Below are positions 8,298 to 16,215 of a stretch of DNA of 64,000 bases, piece after piece. A program made the position numbers and the translations under genes. Position 1 is the first letter of the stretch, and each line of letters starts with the position of its first letter. The notes beneath the pieces are model-generated. The model was not told the DNA's origin and ran no database searches. It was given only the letters and a program-made list of their open reading frames with translations. Source of the stretch: Amycolatopsis iheyensis (GTDB taxonomy: Bacteria; Actinomycetota; Actinomycetes; Mycobacteriales; Pseudonocardiaceae); contig NZ_JAMXQV010000027.1 in NCBI RefSeq assembly GCF_024703995.1, positions 62,001 through 126,000 of the forward strand, read 5' to 3'.

Positions 8298-8325
8298 TTG
8301 ACATAGCTCAACGATGAGGTATCGT
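8298..8325 (+). promoter_or_regulatory. Sigma-70-type promoter of the LuxR regulator
   Basis: TTGACA (8298-8303) and TATCGT (8320-8325) are separated by 16 nt in locally AT-richer DNA. A 5' leader of about 120 nt would precede the regulator ATG. Confidence 0.5.
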
Positions 8326-8452
8326 CGGTCACGACTGGGGTGACCATGGAAATTCGGCACAATCTCTTTGGGATTGTTTTATGAATCGGGCCGGGGCAGA
8401 AGACTGCCTCTGTCCGATACCTTAAATGTGCCTTAAGAATTCTGGGGGTTCG

Positions 8453-9745
8453 ATGGGCATTATGGAGCTCAACGAGTCATGCTTTTCAAACCATAATTGC
8501 ATAAACATCGAAATCCTGCACACGGCCGGTTCGGTGTGGCTGGAAGGGGACGTCGCCGCCGCCGTCTCGCTGGCCGAGGCAGCGGCGGTGACGAGGTGCC
8601 GGCAGGGCAGCGCACACTGCACCGCGCTGGCGAGCCTGCAGCTGGCGCTGCTGCTGACCAACCTCCGGCGGATCGACGAGGCGCGGCACGCGGTGTGCCG
8701 GGCCGCCTCGATCGCCGACGACCCGGCCATCAACGCGGTGACGTCGCTGGTCAGGGCCAAGATCGCGCTCTGCGAAGGACGCATCGACGAGGCCGCCGAC
8801 CTGTGCGACGCGGGCATGGTCGTGACCAGCGACCCGCGGCTCGCGTCGTGGGCCTCGGTCGGGAACATGGTCCGAGCGGTCATCGCGATGCGCCGCGGTG
8901 AGCTCGCCGCGATGATCCACCACGCCAACCAGCTCAAGGAAGACGTGCTCTTCGGCCGGGACGTGCTCTTCGGCCGCAAGACCTTTCCCTGGGACTCGCC
9001 GGCGTGGCTCGTCGTCCAGATCATCGAGGCGGAAAAGGGCTGGGAGGTCGCGGTGCCACTCGCCCGCGGCTTGCTCGAATCCGATTCCTCGAGCCGGGGC
9101 CTGCTGCTGGCCGAGCCGACCGCGGGGTCGTTCCTCGTCCGGATCCTGCTGCGGGCCGACGACCGGGAGACCGCCGAGCGCAGCCGCCGGTGCGCGGTCA
9201 CGCTCGCCGCGGAGAACCCGGAGATCCCGGCCATCGCGGCCGCCGCGCTGCACCTCGAAGCGTTGCTGGACCGGGACGTCAGCCTGCTGCAGCAGGCCGC
9301 CGCCGCCGACTGCGACGCCTGGACCCGCGCTTCGGCGAACGAGGACATCGGCGACCTGCTCTCCGAGGAGTCCGGCGAGTTCCAGGTGGCGTGCGCGCAC
9401 TACGAGACGGCCATGCGCTCGTACGCGGACGCGGGCTCGCCTCGTGACTCGTCCCGCGTCCGCAGCAAACTCCGGCGGCACGACACCTCCATGGCCGCGA
9501 AGCGGTTCTGGCCGCGGAGCCGGATCCCGGTGCTGACCGACACCGAGTACGCGGTGGCCGAGCTGGTGGCCGGTGGGCTCACCAACGCCGAGGTCGCCGG
9601 CAAGATGTTCCTCTCCCGCCACACCGTCGCCTTCCACCTCCGCAAGATCTTCCAGAAGCTGGGCGCCAAGTCGCGCATCGAGCTCGCGGTCATGTGGAAG
9701 CAGCTGGTGGGGCGGGAAAGCCTCGACGTGGCCGGTCAGTACTAG
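8453..9745 (+). CDS. LuxR-family transcriptional activator (TPR-like sensor plus HTH)
   Basis: 430 aa. Residues about 15-345 are Ala/Leu-rich helical repeats resembling the TPR/MalT-like region of LuxR activators but without an ATPase P-loop. The last 65 residues are a GerE/LuxR helix-turn-helix (LTDTEYAVAELVAGGLTNAE, SRHTVAFHLRKIF). ATG 8453 follows GGGGG at 4 nt; an upstream in-frame Met lacks a ribosome site. A perfect in-frame tandem duplication (8942-8977) repeats DVLFGR. It is the only intact regulator in the window, so it is the best candidate to bind the GGGAT promoter box shared by the biosynthetic operons. That link is an inference. Confidence 0.88.
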   Translation: MGIMELNESCFSNHNCINIEILHTAGSVWLEGDVAAAVSLAEAAAVTRCRQGSAHCTALASLQLALLLTNLRRIDEARHAVCRAASIADDPAINAVTSLVRAKIALCEGRIDEAADLCDAGMVVTSDPRLASWASVGNMVRAVIAMRRGELAAMIHHANQLKEDVLFGRDVLFGRKTFPWDSPAWLVVQIIEAEKGWEVAVPLARGLLESDSSSRGLLLAEPTAGSFLVRILLRADDRETAERSRRCAVTLAAENPEIPAIAAAALHLEALLDRDVSLLQQAAAADCDAWTRASANEDIGDLLSEESGEFQVACAHYETAMRSYADAGSPRDSSRVRSKLRRHDTSMAAKRFWPRSRIPVLTDTEYAVAELVAGGLTNAEVAGKMFLSRHTVAFHLRKIFQKLGAKSRIELAVMWKQLVGRESLDVAGQY

Positions 9746-9749
9746 CTGA

Positions 9750-10562
9750 TCAGCTGAACTCCTTCACGTGGTCTTCGGCCCACTGCCGGAAGGAGCGGGC
9801 CGGTGCGCCGGTGACGTCCTCGACCGCGGACGTCACCACGCACGGGGCCTTCATGAGCTCGGTCATGGTCCGGACGAAGGACGGCGAGAGCTTCGGCTCG
9901 CAGTCGTCCTCCGCCAGCTCGACGACGTCGATCGACCGGCCGAGCACCGCGCCGATCGCGTCGATGTACTCCTGCTGGGCCAGGGCCTGTGGCCCGGTCA
10001 GCCAGTACGCCTGCCCTTCGTGGCCCGCGCCGGCCAGGGCGCGGACCGCGACGTCGGCGATGTCGCGCTCGTGGATCGAGGCGGTGCAGACCCGCGGGAA
10101 CGGGATCCGCAGCACCTCACCGGCGCGGATCGCCGGCGCCCAGCGGAGCTGCAGGCCGGCGAAGGTGGTCGGGCGCAGGAACGTCCACGCGAGGCCGGAC
10201 TCCCGCACCGCCGTCTCCACCGCCGCGTGCAGCTTCGCGCTCGCGCTGTGCCGGGCGGCGGGCTCGACCACGGCGGCCGAAGAGAGCAGCACGATGTGGT
10301 CTACACCAGCCGCACGCGCCGCGCGGGCGAACTCGGCCAGGCCGTCCGGATTGGCGTAGAGGAAGACTTTTCGCACGCCGTCGAGCACGGCGGGCCACGT
10401 TTCCGGTTCGGCCGCGTCGAACCGGCTGATTTCGACGCCGTCCGGCACCGCCCCGGGTCTCGGTCTCCGGCTGGTGCCGCGGACCGGGATTCCCGCGGAC
10501 AACAGACCTTCCACCACTTGGCTGCCGACCGTGCCGTACGCGCCGATGACAAGAACGGACAT
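9750..10562 (-). CDS. NmrA-like NAD(P)-binding oxidoreductase
   Basis: 270 aa, atypical short-chain dehydrogenase of the NmrA/SDR-a5 type. The N-terminal Rossmann motif is VLVIGAYGTVGSQV, followed by RGTSRRPRPG and the conserved segment HIVLLSSAAVVEP; the canonical YxxxK pair is not evident. Relatives are quinone reductases or redox-sensing regulators. ATG 10562 follows GGGGAG. It ends 5 bp from the LuxR stop (convergent) and diverges from the questin-oxidase-like gene. A GGGAT box (10647-10643, minus) with a weak CACTGT may serve it. A reduction of a quinone intermediate is plausible but unproven. Confidence 0.82.
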   Translation of the reverse strand: MSVLVIGAYGTVGSQVVEGLLSAGIPVRGTSRRPRPGAVPDGVEISRFDAAEPETWPAVLDGVRKVFLYANPDGLAEFARAARAAGVDHIVLLSSAAVVEPAARHSASAKLHAAVETAVRESGLAWTFLRPTTFAGLQLRWAPAIRAGEVLRIPFPRVCTASIHERDIADVAVRALAGAGHEGQAYWLTGPQALAQQEYIDAIGAVLGRSIDVVELAEDDCEPKLSPSFVRTMTELMKAPCVVTSAVEDVTGAPARSFRQWAEDHVKEFS

Positions 10563-10711
10563 GATTCTCCCCGGGGGTTGACGTGACGGCGAATCGGACA
10601 AATCGCCGGCCACTCACAGTGCCCTCGGGACGCGTCCCAGCCATCCCCCACCCTGACAAGGCATCGGTAAAAAGTCGGCAAAGCGATCAACCCGGGCCAC
10701 TACCAACGTCG

Positions 10712-10744
10712 GGGATAGTGCGGGCCTCCCGCCGGACCTACTGT
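10712..10744 (+). promoter_or_regulatory. Cluster promoter motif (questin-oxidase-like gene)
   Basis: GGGAT at 10712-10716 is followed 27 nt downstream by a -10 element TACTGT (10739-10744). This matches the spacing in the other biosynthetic promoters. Confidence 0.7.
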
Positions 10745-10791
10745 CCGGAAAGGGTGAACACCAGTCCGGCAATCTGCTTGGAGAACCCCGA

Positions 10792-11913
10792 ATGAGTGAC
10801 AACGAGTCGGTCCTGATGGAGGCCTACGAGCGGTTCCACGCCACGGGACCGGAGTGGGGTGGCCACCATCTCAGCAACCACGGGCCGATGGCCGTCGAAG
10901 CCATGATCCGGCACGGACACGGCGACACCGTCCACCGGTGGATCGACAACTACACGAAGCGCCTGGAGGAACCGCCGCGCGGCTTCGACCCGGTGACCGA
11001 GGAAGACTGGCAAGAGCGCCTCGGCGACCTGAAGCACGTGGCGGACTGGACGACGTACCTGCACCGCGAGGTCGCCGAGCTGCCCTGGCGGGAAGTGCTG
11101 GCGAAGTGGTGGCCGCGGCTGATGCCCGGCATCTCCGGCGGCACGGCGCACGGCGCGATCCGGGTCGGGCACGTGATCCACGCGCTGCTGGCGGCCGAAG
11201 CGGGACCGGGGCCGGTGGACGTCAAGCCGTACGTGACCGAGCTGGCCGACTCGCTGGGCTACTGGGCGGCGTGCTTCACGCCGGTGGCCGGCGACCCGAC
11301 CCGCCGCGCCGGCTCGCTGAAGCCGGCCGAAGCCCTGGCCGGCGTGCCGTCGGTGCCGGACCAGCAGAAGGGCGTCCCGTACCGGCTGAGCCAGCTCCCG
11401 ACCACCGAAGGGTGGCAGACGGCGCTCGGCGGCCTGCGGGACGCCGACGACCCCGAGCAGGTGCCCGGGGTGCTGACCCAGCTGATCGACGCCACGGTGC
11501 TGCGTTACCTGAGCTACGGCCACGGCCACGCGGTGATGCTGGTCCACGCGTCGACGGCGCCGACGGCCGTGATGCGCACGCTGCCCGCCCTGCCGCGTGA
11601 GCTGTGGATCCCGAGCCTGGACTCGGCCTGGCAGGCGACGGCGGCCCTGACGGCGGCGTGCACGCCCCCGGACGCGGCGGAGCGCGAGAACCTCGGCCCC
11701 CACCTCAACGGTCCCTCGACGATCGAGGACACCATGGCACTGGCGATCGACCAGGGCGACGAGCACGTGATCAAGTTCGCGGACACCGCGACCGAGACGT
11801 TCACGCGCACCGGCGAGCGGGACGCGCTGGCGGCGGCGAGCCGCTGCGCGGAGCTGATCACCCTGACCGAGGAAGCGGGCCGCGCGAAGTTCGACGGCCG
11901 CCAGGACAAGTAG
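10792..11913 (+). CDS. Questin-oxidase-family protein (Baeyer-Villiger-type)
   Basis: 373 aa. The N-terminus (YERFHATGPEWGG, LSNHGPMAVEAMIRHG) and the His-rich internal segments (SGGTAHGAIRVGHVIHALL, SYGHGHAVMLVHAS) are typical of the DUF4243/questin oxidase family. Known members open quinone or anthraquinone rings oxidatively with NADPH and O2. In an ansamycin cluster it could insert oxygen next to a ketone of the ring or ansa chain. It stands alone in a rightward unit with its own GGGAT promoter. Its last 39 bp, including the stop, are duplicated 210 bp downstream. Confidence 0.82.
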   Translation: MSDNESVLMEAYERFHATGPEWGGHHLSNHGPMAVEAMIRHGHGDTVHRWIDNYTKRLEEPPRGFDPVTEEDWQERLGDLKHVADWTTYLHREVAELPWREVLAKWWPRLMPGISGGTAHGAIRVGHVIHALLAAEAGPGPVDVKPYVTELADSLGYWAACFTPVAGDPTRRAGSLKPAEALAGVPSVPDQQKGVPYRLSQLPTTEGWQTALGGLRDADDPEQVPGVLTQLIDATVLRYLSYGHGHAVMLVHASTAPTAVMRTLPALPRELWIPSLDSAWQATAALTAACTPPDAAERENLGPHLNGPSTIEDTMALAIDQGDEHVIKFADTATETFTRTGERDALAAASRCAELITLTEEAGRAKFDGRQDK

Positions 11914-11917
11914 CCAC
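11879..11917 (+). repeat. 39-bp direct repeat, copy 1 (3' end of questin-oxidase-like gene)
   Basis: This 39-bp segment, which spans the last codons and TAG stop, is repeated identically at 12089-12127. Confidence 0.9.
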
Positions 11918-11937
11918 GGCGGCCGGGTCGGCGACGC

Positions 11938-12085
11938 TCACCGTCTGCATCCTCGCCGACAGCCGCGACCCGGCTCGCCGACGCCTGCCGACGGCAGCAC
12001 CCGGGCGTCGAGGTCCGCGGCCGCGACGCCGGGGCGGCCGACGTCGCCCTGACGCGCGGGCCCGCCACGACCACCTCGGGTGCGC
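11938..12085 (+). pseudogene. Remnant of a LysR-type regulator effector domain
   Basis: Two overlapping frames give pieces of a LysR substrate-binding domain: ATLTVCILADSRDPA, then after a frame change RLADACRRQHPGVEVRG and AADVALTRGPA. The order and spacing match the start of a LysR effector domain, but the frame is broken and both ends are missing. The second frame runs into the duplicated 3' end of the questin-oxidase gene (KFDGRQDK and stop). It is a decayed insertion trapped between the two 39-bp repeats. Confidence 0.6.
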
Positions 12086-12088
12086 CGA

Positions 12089-12127
12089 GCCGCGCGAAGT
12101 TCGACGGCCGCCAGGACAAGTAGCCAC
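12089..12127 (+). repeat. 39-bp direct repeat, copy 2
   Basis: Identical to 11879-11917. Together with copy 1 it brackets the LysR remnant, consistent with a duplication made during insertion or repair. Confidence 0.9.
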
Positions 12128-12135
12128 CCCGCACG

Positions 12136-12178
12136 CCGAAAGCCCACCCGTTCCGGGAGGAACGGGGTGGGCTTTCGG
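12136..12178. terminator. Strong bidirectional hairpin terminator
   Basis: The arms CCGAAAGCCCACCCGTTCC and its near-perfect complement form a stem of about 19 bp with a short GGGA-type loop. It lies between convergent units. Confidence 0.85.
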
Positions 12179-12205
12179 TTTGGTCCGGGCCGATCCGGCG
12201 CCCGG

Positions 12206-12859
12206 TCAGCTCTTGCGCTGCTGCCTTCCCGCGGCCATGAACGCCCGCAGCGGCGCCACGGCGTGCTCGCCGGCGCCCGCCTCCACCGCCGCCGCCAGCG
12301 CGGTCAGCTGGAACGACGCGATGCGCACCGTCATCGGGTCCGTGATCGCCGGGACGAAGCCCTGCTCGTCCTCCGCGTCCACCAGCTTGCCGTCGGCCTC
12401 CGTGAGGACCACCCAGGGGCCGCTCACCACGTGGGCGTGGCAGTCGTGCAGGACGCGGCCCAGGTCCGTCAGCACGTTGCGGCCCAGGCCGCGGCCCGGG
12501 GTCGCCACCATCGTCACGACGCTCTTGCCGTGCAGGGCCGCGTTCACCATCGGGCGGGACACCCAGTCCACCGCGTTCTTGAGCACGCCGGGGATCGAGC
12601 TGTTGTACTCCGGGGTGACGATCAGCAGGCCGTCCGCCGCACGCACGGCTTCCCGCCACCGCTGCACCGGGGCCGGGCCGCCCTCGCGGGTGTCCAGATC
12701 CCCGTTGTACAGCGGCAGGTCGCCGAGCCCGTCGAAGACTTCGATCGTCATGCCCTCCGGGGCCAACGGCCGGACCGCCGCCAGGAGCCGGGAGTTCAAC
12801 GACTCCTTGCGCAGCGACCCGGAAACGCCGAGGATCCGCACTTCACCACTCGCCTTCAT
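12206..12859 (-). CDS. NADPH-dependent FMN reductase / quinone reductase
   Basis: 217 aa with the flavodoxin-like fold of the NADPH-dependent FMN reductase family: ILGVSGSLRKESLNSRL (FMN phosphate loop) and TPEYNSSIPGVLKNAVDW. It reduces FMN or quinones with NADPH in the cytoplasm. It lies 23 nt downstream of the quinone oxidoreductase gene in the same leftward unit. Possible roles are keeping the naphthoquinone chromophore reduced during tailoring or supplying reduced flavin to a monooxygenase such as the nitrososynthase. No strong ribosome site precedes ATG 12859. Confidence 0.88.
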   Translation of the reverse strand: MKASGEVRILGVSGSLRKESLNSRLLAAVRPLAPEGMTIEVFDGLGDLPLYNGDLDTREGGPAPVQRWREAVRAADGLLIVTPEYNSSIPGVLKNAVDWVSRPMVNAALHGKSVVTMVATPGRGLGRNVLTDLGRVLHDCHAHVVSGPWVVLTEADGKLVDAEDEQGFVPAITDPMTVRIASFQLTALAAAVEAGAGEHAVAPLRAFMAAGRQQRKS

Positions 12860-12882
12860 GGTTGCCTGGGGTTTCGAACCGG

Positions 12883-13917
12883 TCAGGACGCCGGCTCACT
12901 CACGTCGACCAGCACCTTGCCGACGACGCCATTCTGCACGGCGTCCTGCGCGTCACCCGTTCGCTCCAGCGGGAACCGGTGCAGCGGCAGGCCGACCTCC
13001 TCGCCCGCCGCGATCGCCCCTTCGGCCGCCGCCCGCGAGACGTCGGCCGACGCGCGGTCCTTGTCCGCCGCGGGCATCGTCATCACCATCACGAACTGGA
13101 AGCGCAGGTTGCGCCCGATCGTCTTGCGGGTCGGGAACGCCAGCACGGCGTCGCCTTCGGTGCCGTACGCGGCAATCGTGCCGTTCGGGGCCAGTACTTC
13201 GATGCCGGTGTCGATGTTCGCCGTCGCCGCCACCTCGACCAGCAGGTCGACGCCGTCCGGGGCCAGCGCGCGGATGTCCTCGACGACCGTGTCCGACCGG
13301 TAGTCGACGGTGTGCGCCGCCCCGGCCGCCAGCGCCAGCTTCGCCTTCTCCGGGCTGCTGACCGTCGCGAGCACCGTCGCCCCGGCCCAGGCGCCGAGCT
13401 GGATCGCGGCCTGGCCCACCCCGCCGGCGCCACCGGCGACGAGCACCGTGGACCCCGCCAGCGAGCCGCGCTCCAGGCGGGCCGGCGCGTTCTGGCCCGC
13501 GAGCAGGCAGCGGTGCGCGGCCACGGCACGCAGGCCGAGGCTCGCGCCGGTCTCGAAAGTCACGTTGTCCGGCAACGGAACCGCGTTGCGGGACGGGACG
13601 ACGGTGTATTCGGCGGCCGTCCCTTGTGGACGCTTGTACGCCGCTTCCCAGACCCACACCCGCTGTCCGACCCGGCTCGGGTCGACGCCCTCCCCGACGG
13701 CGTCGACCACGCCGCCACCGTCGTGGTGCGGCACCACCTCGGGGTACATCAGGGCCCCACCCCGGTGCCCGAACTCGCGGGCCTTCCAGTCGGAGTGGTT
13801 CACCCCGGACACCACGACCCGGACCCGGACCTCGCCGGGGCCCGGCTCGGGCACCGGGCGCTCGACGAGCTGCAGGACGTCACGGTTCCCGGTCGTCGTA
13901 TACACGATCGCCTTCAT
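12883..13917 (-). CDS. Zinc-independent MDR quinone oxidoreductase
   Basis: 344 aa, medium-chain reductase of the QOR type: MKAIVYTTTG start, GVNHSDWKAREF near the N-terminus, the NADPH motif VLVAGGAGGVGQAAIQLG and no zinc-ligand cysteines. It reduces quinones or enones with NADPH. ATG 13917 matches the family start; there is no clear ribosome site, so the message may be leaderless. It is probably expressed with the FMN reductase downstream. In context it would act on the quinone nucleus or an enone of the ansa chain, or detoxify quinone. Confidence 0.87.
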   Translation of the reverse strand: MKAIVYTTTGNRDVLQLVERPVPEPGPGEVRVRVVVSGVNHSDWKAREFGHRGGALMYPEVVPHHDGGGVVDAVGEGVDPSRVGQRVWVWEAAYKRPQGTAAEYTVVPSRNAVPLPDNVTFETGASLGLRAVAAHRCLLAGQNAPARLERGSLAGSTVLVAGGAGGVGQAAIQLGAWAGATVLATVSSPEKAKLALAAGAAHTVDYRSDTVVEDIRALAPDGVDLLVEVAATANIDTGIEVLAPNGTIAAYGTEGDAVLAFPTRKTIGRNLRFQFVMVMTMPAADKDRASADVSRAAAEGAIAAGEEVGLPLHRFPLERTGDAQDAVQNGVVGKVLVDVSEPAS

Positions 13918-13993
13918 GCCGGGAACGTAACCGCCGTTCTCCAGCACTGGCAACAGGTCCCGCGTGAATCCGTCAACGTGGCGGATGCGCCGC

Positions 13994-15196
13994 TCAGCGC
14001 CGGAAGACCTGGACGGGCAGCTGGGTGACGCCGATCATCGTCCACGGGTTGCGGAGGCCGACCGGCACGTCCTCGCGGACGCGGATCTCGCGGTAGCGGT
14101 CCATCAGGGTGCGCAGCGCGACCCGCGTCTCGAGCCGGGCCAGCGGCGCGCCCAGGCAGTGGTGGATGCCCTTGCCGAACGAGAGGTGCGGGTTGGGCTT
14201 GCGGTGGATGTCGAACCGGTTCGGGTCGGTGAACACGCTTTCGTCGCGGTTGGCCGTGGTCAGCCAGATCAGCACGATCGACTCGGCGGGGATCGTCTGC
14301 CCGCCGAGCTCGACGTCCTTCGTCGTGCGCCGGGCCGAGCGCGGGAACGGCGGCCGGAACCGCACCGACTCCTCGATCGCGCCCGGGATCAGCGCCGGGT
14401 CGGCTCGCAGCTCCTCCCACAGCCCGGGGTTCTCGTGCAGCGCCAGCAGCGTGTTGCCGAGCGCGGCCGTCGTCGTGTGGTGGCCGGCCACCAGCAGGTT
14501 GAGGAACCCGAGGGCCTCGTCCTCGTCCAGCCGCACGCCGTCGGCCTCGACCGTCATGAGCCGCCCGGCGAGGTCGTCGCGGGGGTTCCTGCGGGCGGCG
14601 CGGAGGATTTCCATCAGGTACTGGTTCAGCTCACGCAGCAGCGGCGCGACGTTGTTGATCGCGTCTTCGCCCTGCTTGTCCATCGAGCCGTCCGGTTCGT
14701 AGCTCTGCACCTCGACGAACCGGTCCGACAGCTTGCGGATGAACGCGCGGTCGTTCTCGGGGATGCCGAGCAGCTCGGCCATGATCATGAACGGCAACGG
14801 GTAGCCCAGCAGCTCCACCAGGTCCCACCGGTCGCCGTTTTCCTCGGCGGCGTCGAGCAGCTGGGTGGTCATCTCGGCGATGCGCGGCTCCAGGTCGGCG
14901 ACCATCCGCGGGGTGAACGCCTTGCCGACGATGCCGCGCAGCCGCTTGTGCAGCGGGTCGTCCGCGCGCACGAAGTTGCCCTTGTTGGACTCCTCGAAGT
15001 CCTTCTGCTTCGGCGCCAGCGGGGCGACCTCGGAGGAGAAGGTGACCGGATCGGTCTGCACCCGCTGCGTGTCGTGGTAGCCGAGCACGTGCCACGCCTT
15101 CATCTTCTCGTCGTAGTGCACGGCTCCGCGCTCGCGCAGCCCGTCGAGGTAGGCGAGGAAGTGGGACAGTGTCCGTTCCGACTGTTTCACACCCAT
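13994..15196 (-). CDS. Cytochrome P450 (second), paralogue of the 53.3-kb P450
   Basis: 400 aa. The haem loop is FGKGIHHCLGAPLAR, the I-helix AGHHTT, and PPFPRSARRTTKDVELGG follows the ExxR helix. It is a close paralogue of the P450 at 53287-54492: both start MGV-QSERTLS-FLAYLDGL and match along their length. Each is divergent from a related methyltransferase, so the P450/methyltransferase pair was duplicated as a unit. In the I-helix the usual acid before Thr is His here, as in some polyketide P450s. Its own GGGAT promoter lies at 15204-15240. Confidence 0.92.
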   Translation of the reverse strand: MGVKQSERTLSHFLAYLDGLRERGAVHYDEKMKAWHVLGYHDTQRVQTDPVTFSSEVAPLAPKQKDFEESNKGNFVRADDPLHKRLRGIVGKAFTPRMVADLEPRIAEMTTQLLDAAEENGDRWDLVELLGYPLPFMIMAELLGIPENDRAFIRKLSDRFVEVQSYEPDGSMDKQGEDAINNVAPLLRELNQYLMEILRAARRNPRDDLAGRLMTVEADGVRLDEDEALGFLNLLVAGHHTTTAALGNTLLALHENPGLWEELRADPALIPGAIEESVRFRPPFPRSARRTTKDVELGGQTIPAESIVLIWLTTANRDESVFTDPNRFDIHRKPNPHLSFGKGIHHCLGAPLARLETRVALRTLMDRYREIRVREDVPVGLRNPWTMIGVTQLPVQVFRR

Positions 15197-15203
15197 GCGG
15201 GAC

Positions 15204-15240
15204 ACGGTATGACCGGCGGGCGGGCCCGGGGATCCCGCAA
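15204..15240 (-). promoter_or_regulatory. Cluster promoter motif (second P450)
   Basis: On the minus strand ACTAGCAGTTTGCGGGATCC ends in GGGAT at 15236-15232, with -10 TACCGT (15209-15204) 27 nt from its first G. The upstream ACTAGCAG is shared with the promoters at 25.1 and 54.6 kb. Confidence 0.75.
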
Positions 15241-15324
15241 ACTGCTAGTCGTCCGGCGGATTGCCGGACGGGCCGTCAACATGCGTGGTTGCGTGTGCTG
15301 TCAGGCGTCGGGAACACTGCGCTC

Positions 15325-16125
15325 ATGGACGGCTTCGAACTGTACGAACTCGGGCGCAAGCTGATGGAACTCGGCGAAGACCCGGAAAAATCGGAATCGG
15401 CCGGGGATTCTTCGGGCCGGCCGCCGACCGCGACGTCCGTGGACGAGCGGCTCGCCGCGGCGGCCGGGATCCAGCAACCCGACCAGATCAAGGACCTCGT
15501 CGAGACCCTGGAAAGACTGGCGGGCCGGCTGGCCGGGACCGTCGCGCCGGACACCTTCGACTGGTACACCACCGACACGCCGCCCTGGGACACCGGACGC
15601 CCGCAACCGGCCATCCGCGAGCTCGCCGAAGCGGGCGCGTTCCGCGGCCGGGTGCTCGAAATCGGCTGCGGCACCGGCGAAATCACGCTCATGGCGGCGG
15701 CGCTCGGCCGGCCGGCCGTCGGCATCGACCCGGCGCAGACGGCGATCGAGACCGCGCGGGGCAAGGCCCGCGACCGCGGCCTGGACGCGCGGTTCCAGGT
15801 CGGGAACGCCTTCGAACTGGGCAAACTGGGCGAACAGTTCGACACCGTGCTCGACAGCGGCCTGTTCCACGTCTTCAGCGATCCCGAGCGGGTGCGCTAC
15901 GCCGACAACCTGGCCACCGTCATGCCGCCGGGCGCCCGGCTGTTCGTGCTCTGCTACAGCGACCGCCACCCGGCCGGCCCAGGCCCGCGGCGCGTGACCC
16001 AGGACGAGATCCGGGCCACCTTCGCGAACGGCTGGCAGGTCGACTCGATCGACGCCGCGACCCTGGACAACCGGATGTACGCCGACGGGATTCCGGCCTG
16101 GCTGGCCACGATCACCCGCGTCTGA
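15325..16125 (+). CDS. SAM-dependent methyltransferase (form lacking the N-terminal HTH)
   Basis: 266 aa, class I methyltransferase with SAM motif VLEIGCGTGEITLMA, acidic loop VGIDPAQTAIETA and post-motif DTVLDSGLFHVFSDPERVRY. It is a paralogue of the gene at 54680, sharing MDGFELY-LG-KLM at the start and the whole catalytic domain. About 65-70 residues of that protein, containing a winged-helix-like segment, are missing between residues 18 and 35 here. The upstream 60 bp are also conserved between the copies, with no ribosome site in either. The methyl acceptor is unknown (C-, O- or N-methylation of the ansamycin). Confidence 0.85.
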   Translation: MDGFELYELGRKLMELGEDPEKSESAGDSSGRPPTATSVDERLAAAAGIQQPDQIKDLVETLERLAGRLAGTVAPDTFDWYTTDTPPWDTGRPQPAIRELAEAGAFRGRVLEIGCGTGEITLMAAALGRPAVGIDPAQTAIETARGKARDRGLDARFQVGNAFELGKLGEQFDTVLDSGLFHVFSDPERVRYADNLATVMPPGARLFVLCYSDRHPAGPGPRRVTQDEIRATFANGWQVDSIDAATLDNRMYADGIPAWLATITRV

Positions 16126-16136
16126 CCCGTGCGAAC

Positions 16137-16189
16137 GTGGTGAACGACTCGTTCAGGTCGCCTGGCGACCTGAACGAGTCATTCACCAC
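16137..16189. terminator. Long hairpin terminator between convergent genes
   Basis: A near-perfect inverted repeat with arms of about 25 nt and a very short loop, built on GTGAACGACTCGTTCA-type sequence, separates the methyltransferase and glycosyltransferase stops. Confidence 0.85.
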
Positions 16190-16215
16190 ACGCGGTCTTG
16201 CGGAGGCGGGTGGCC

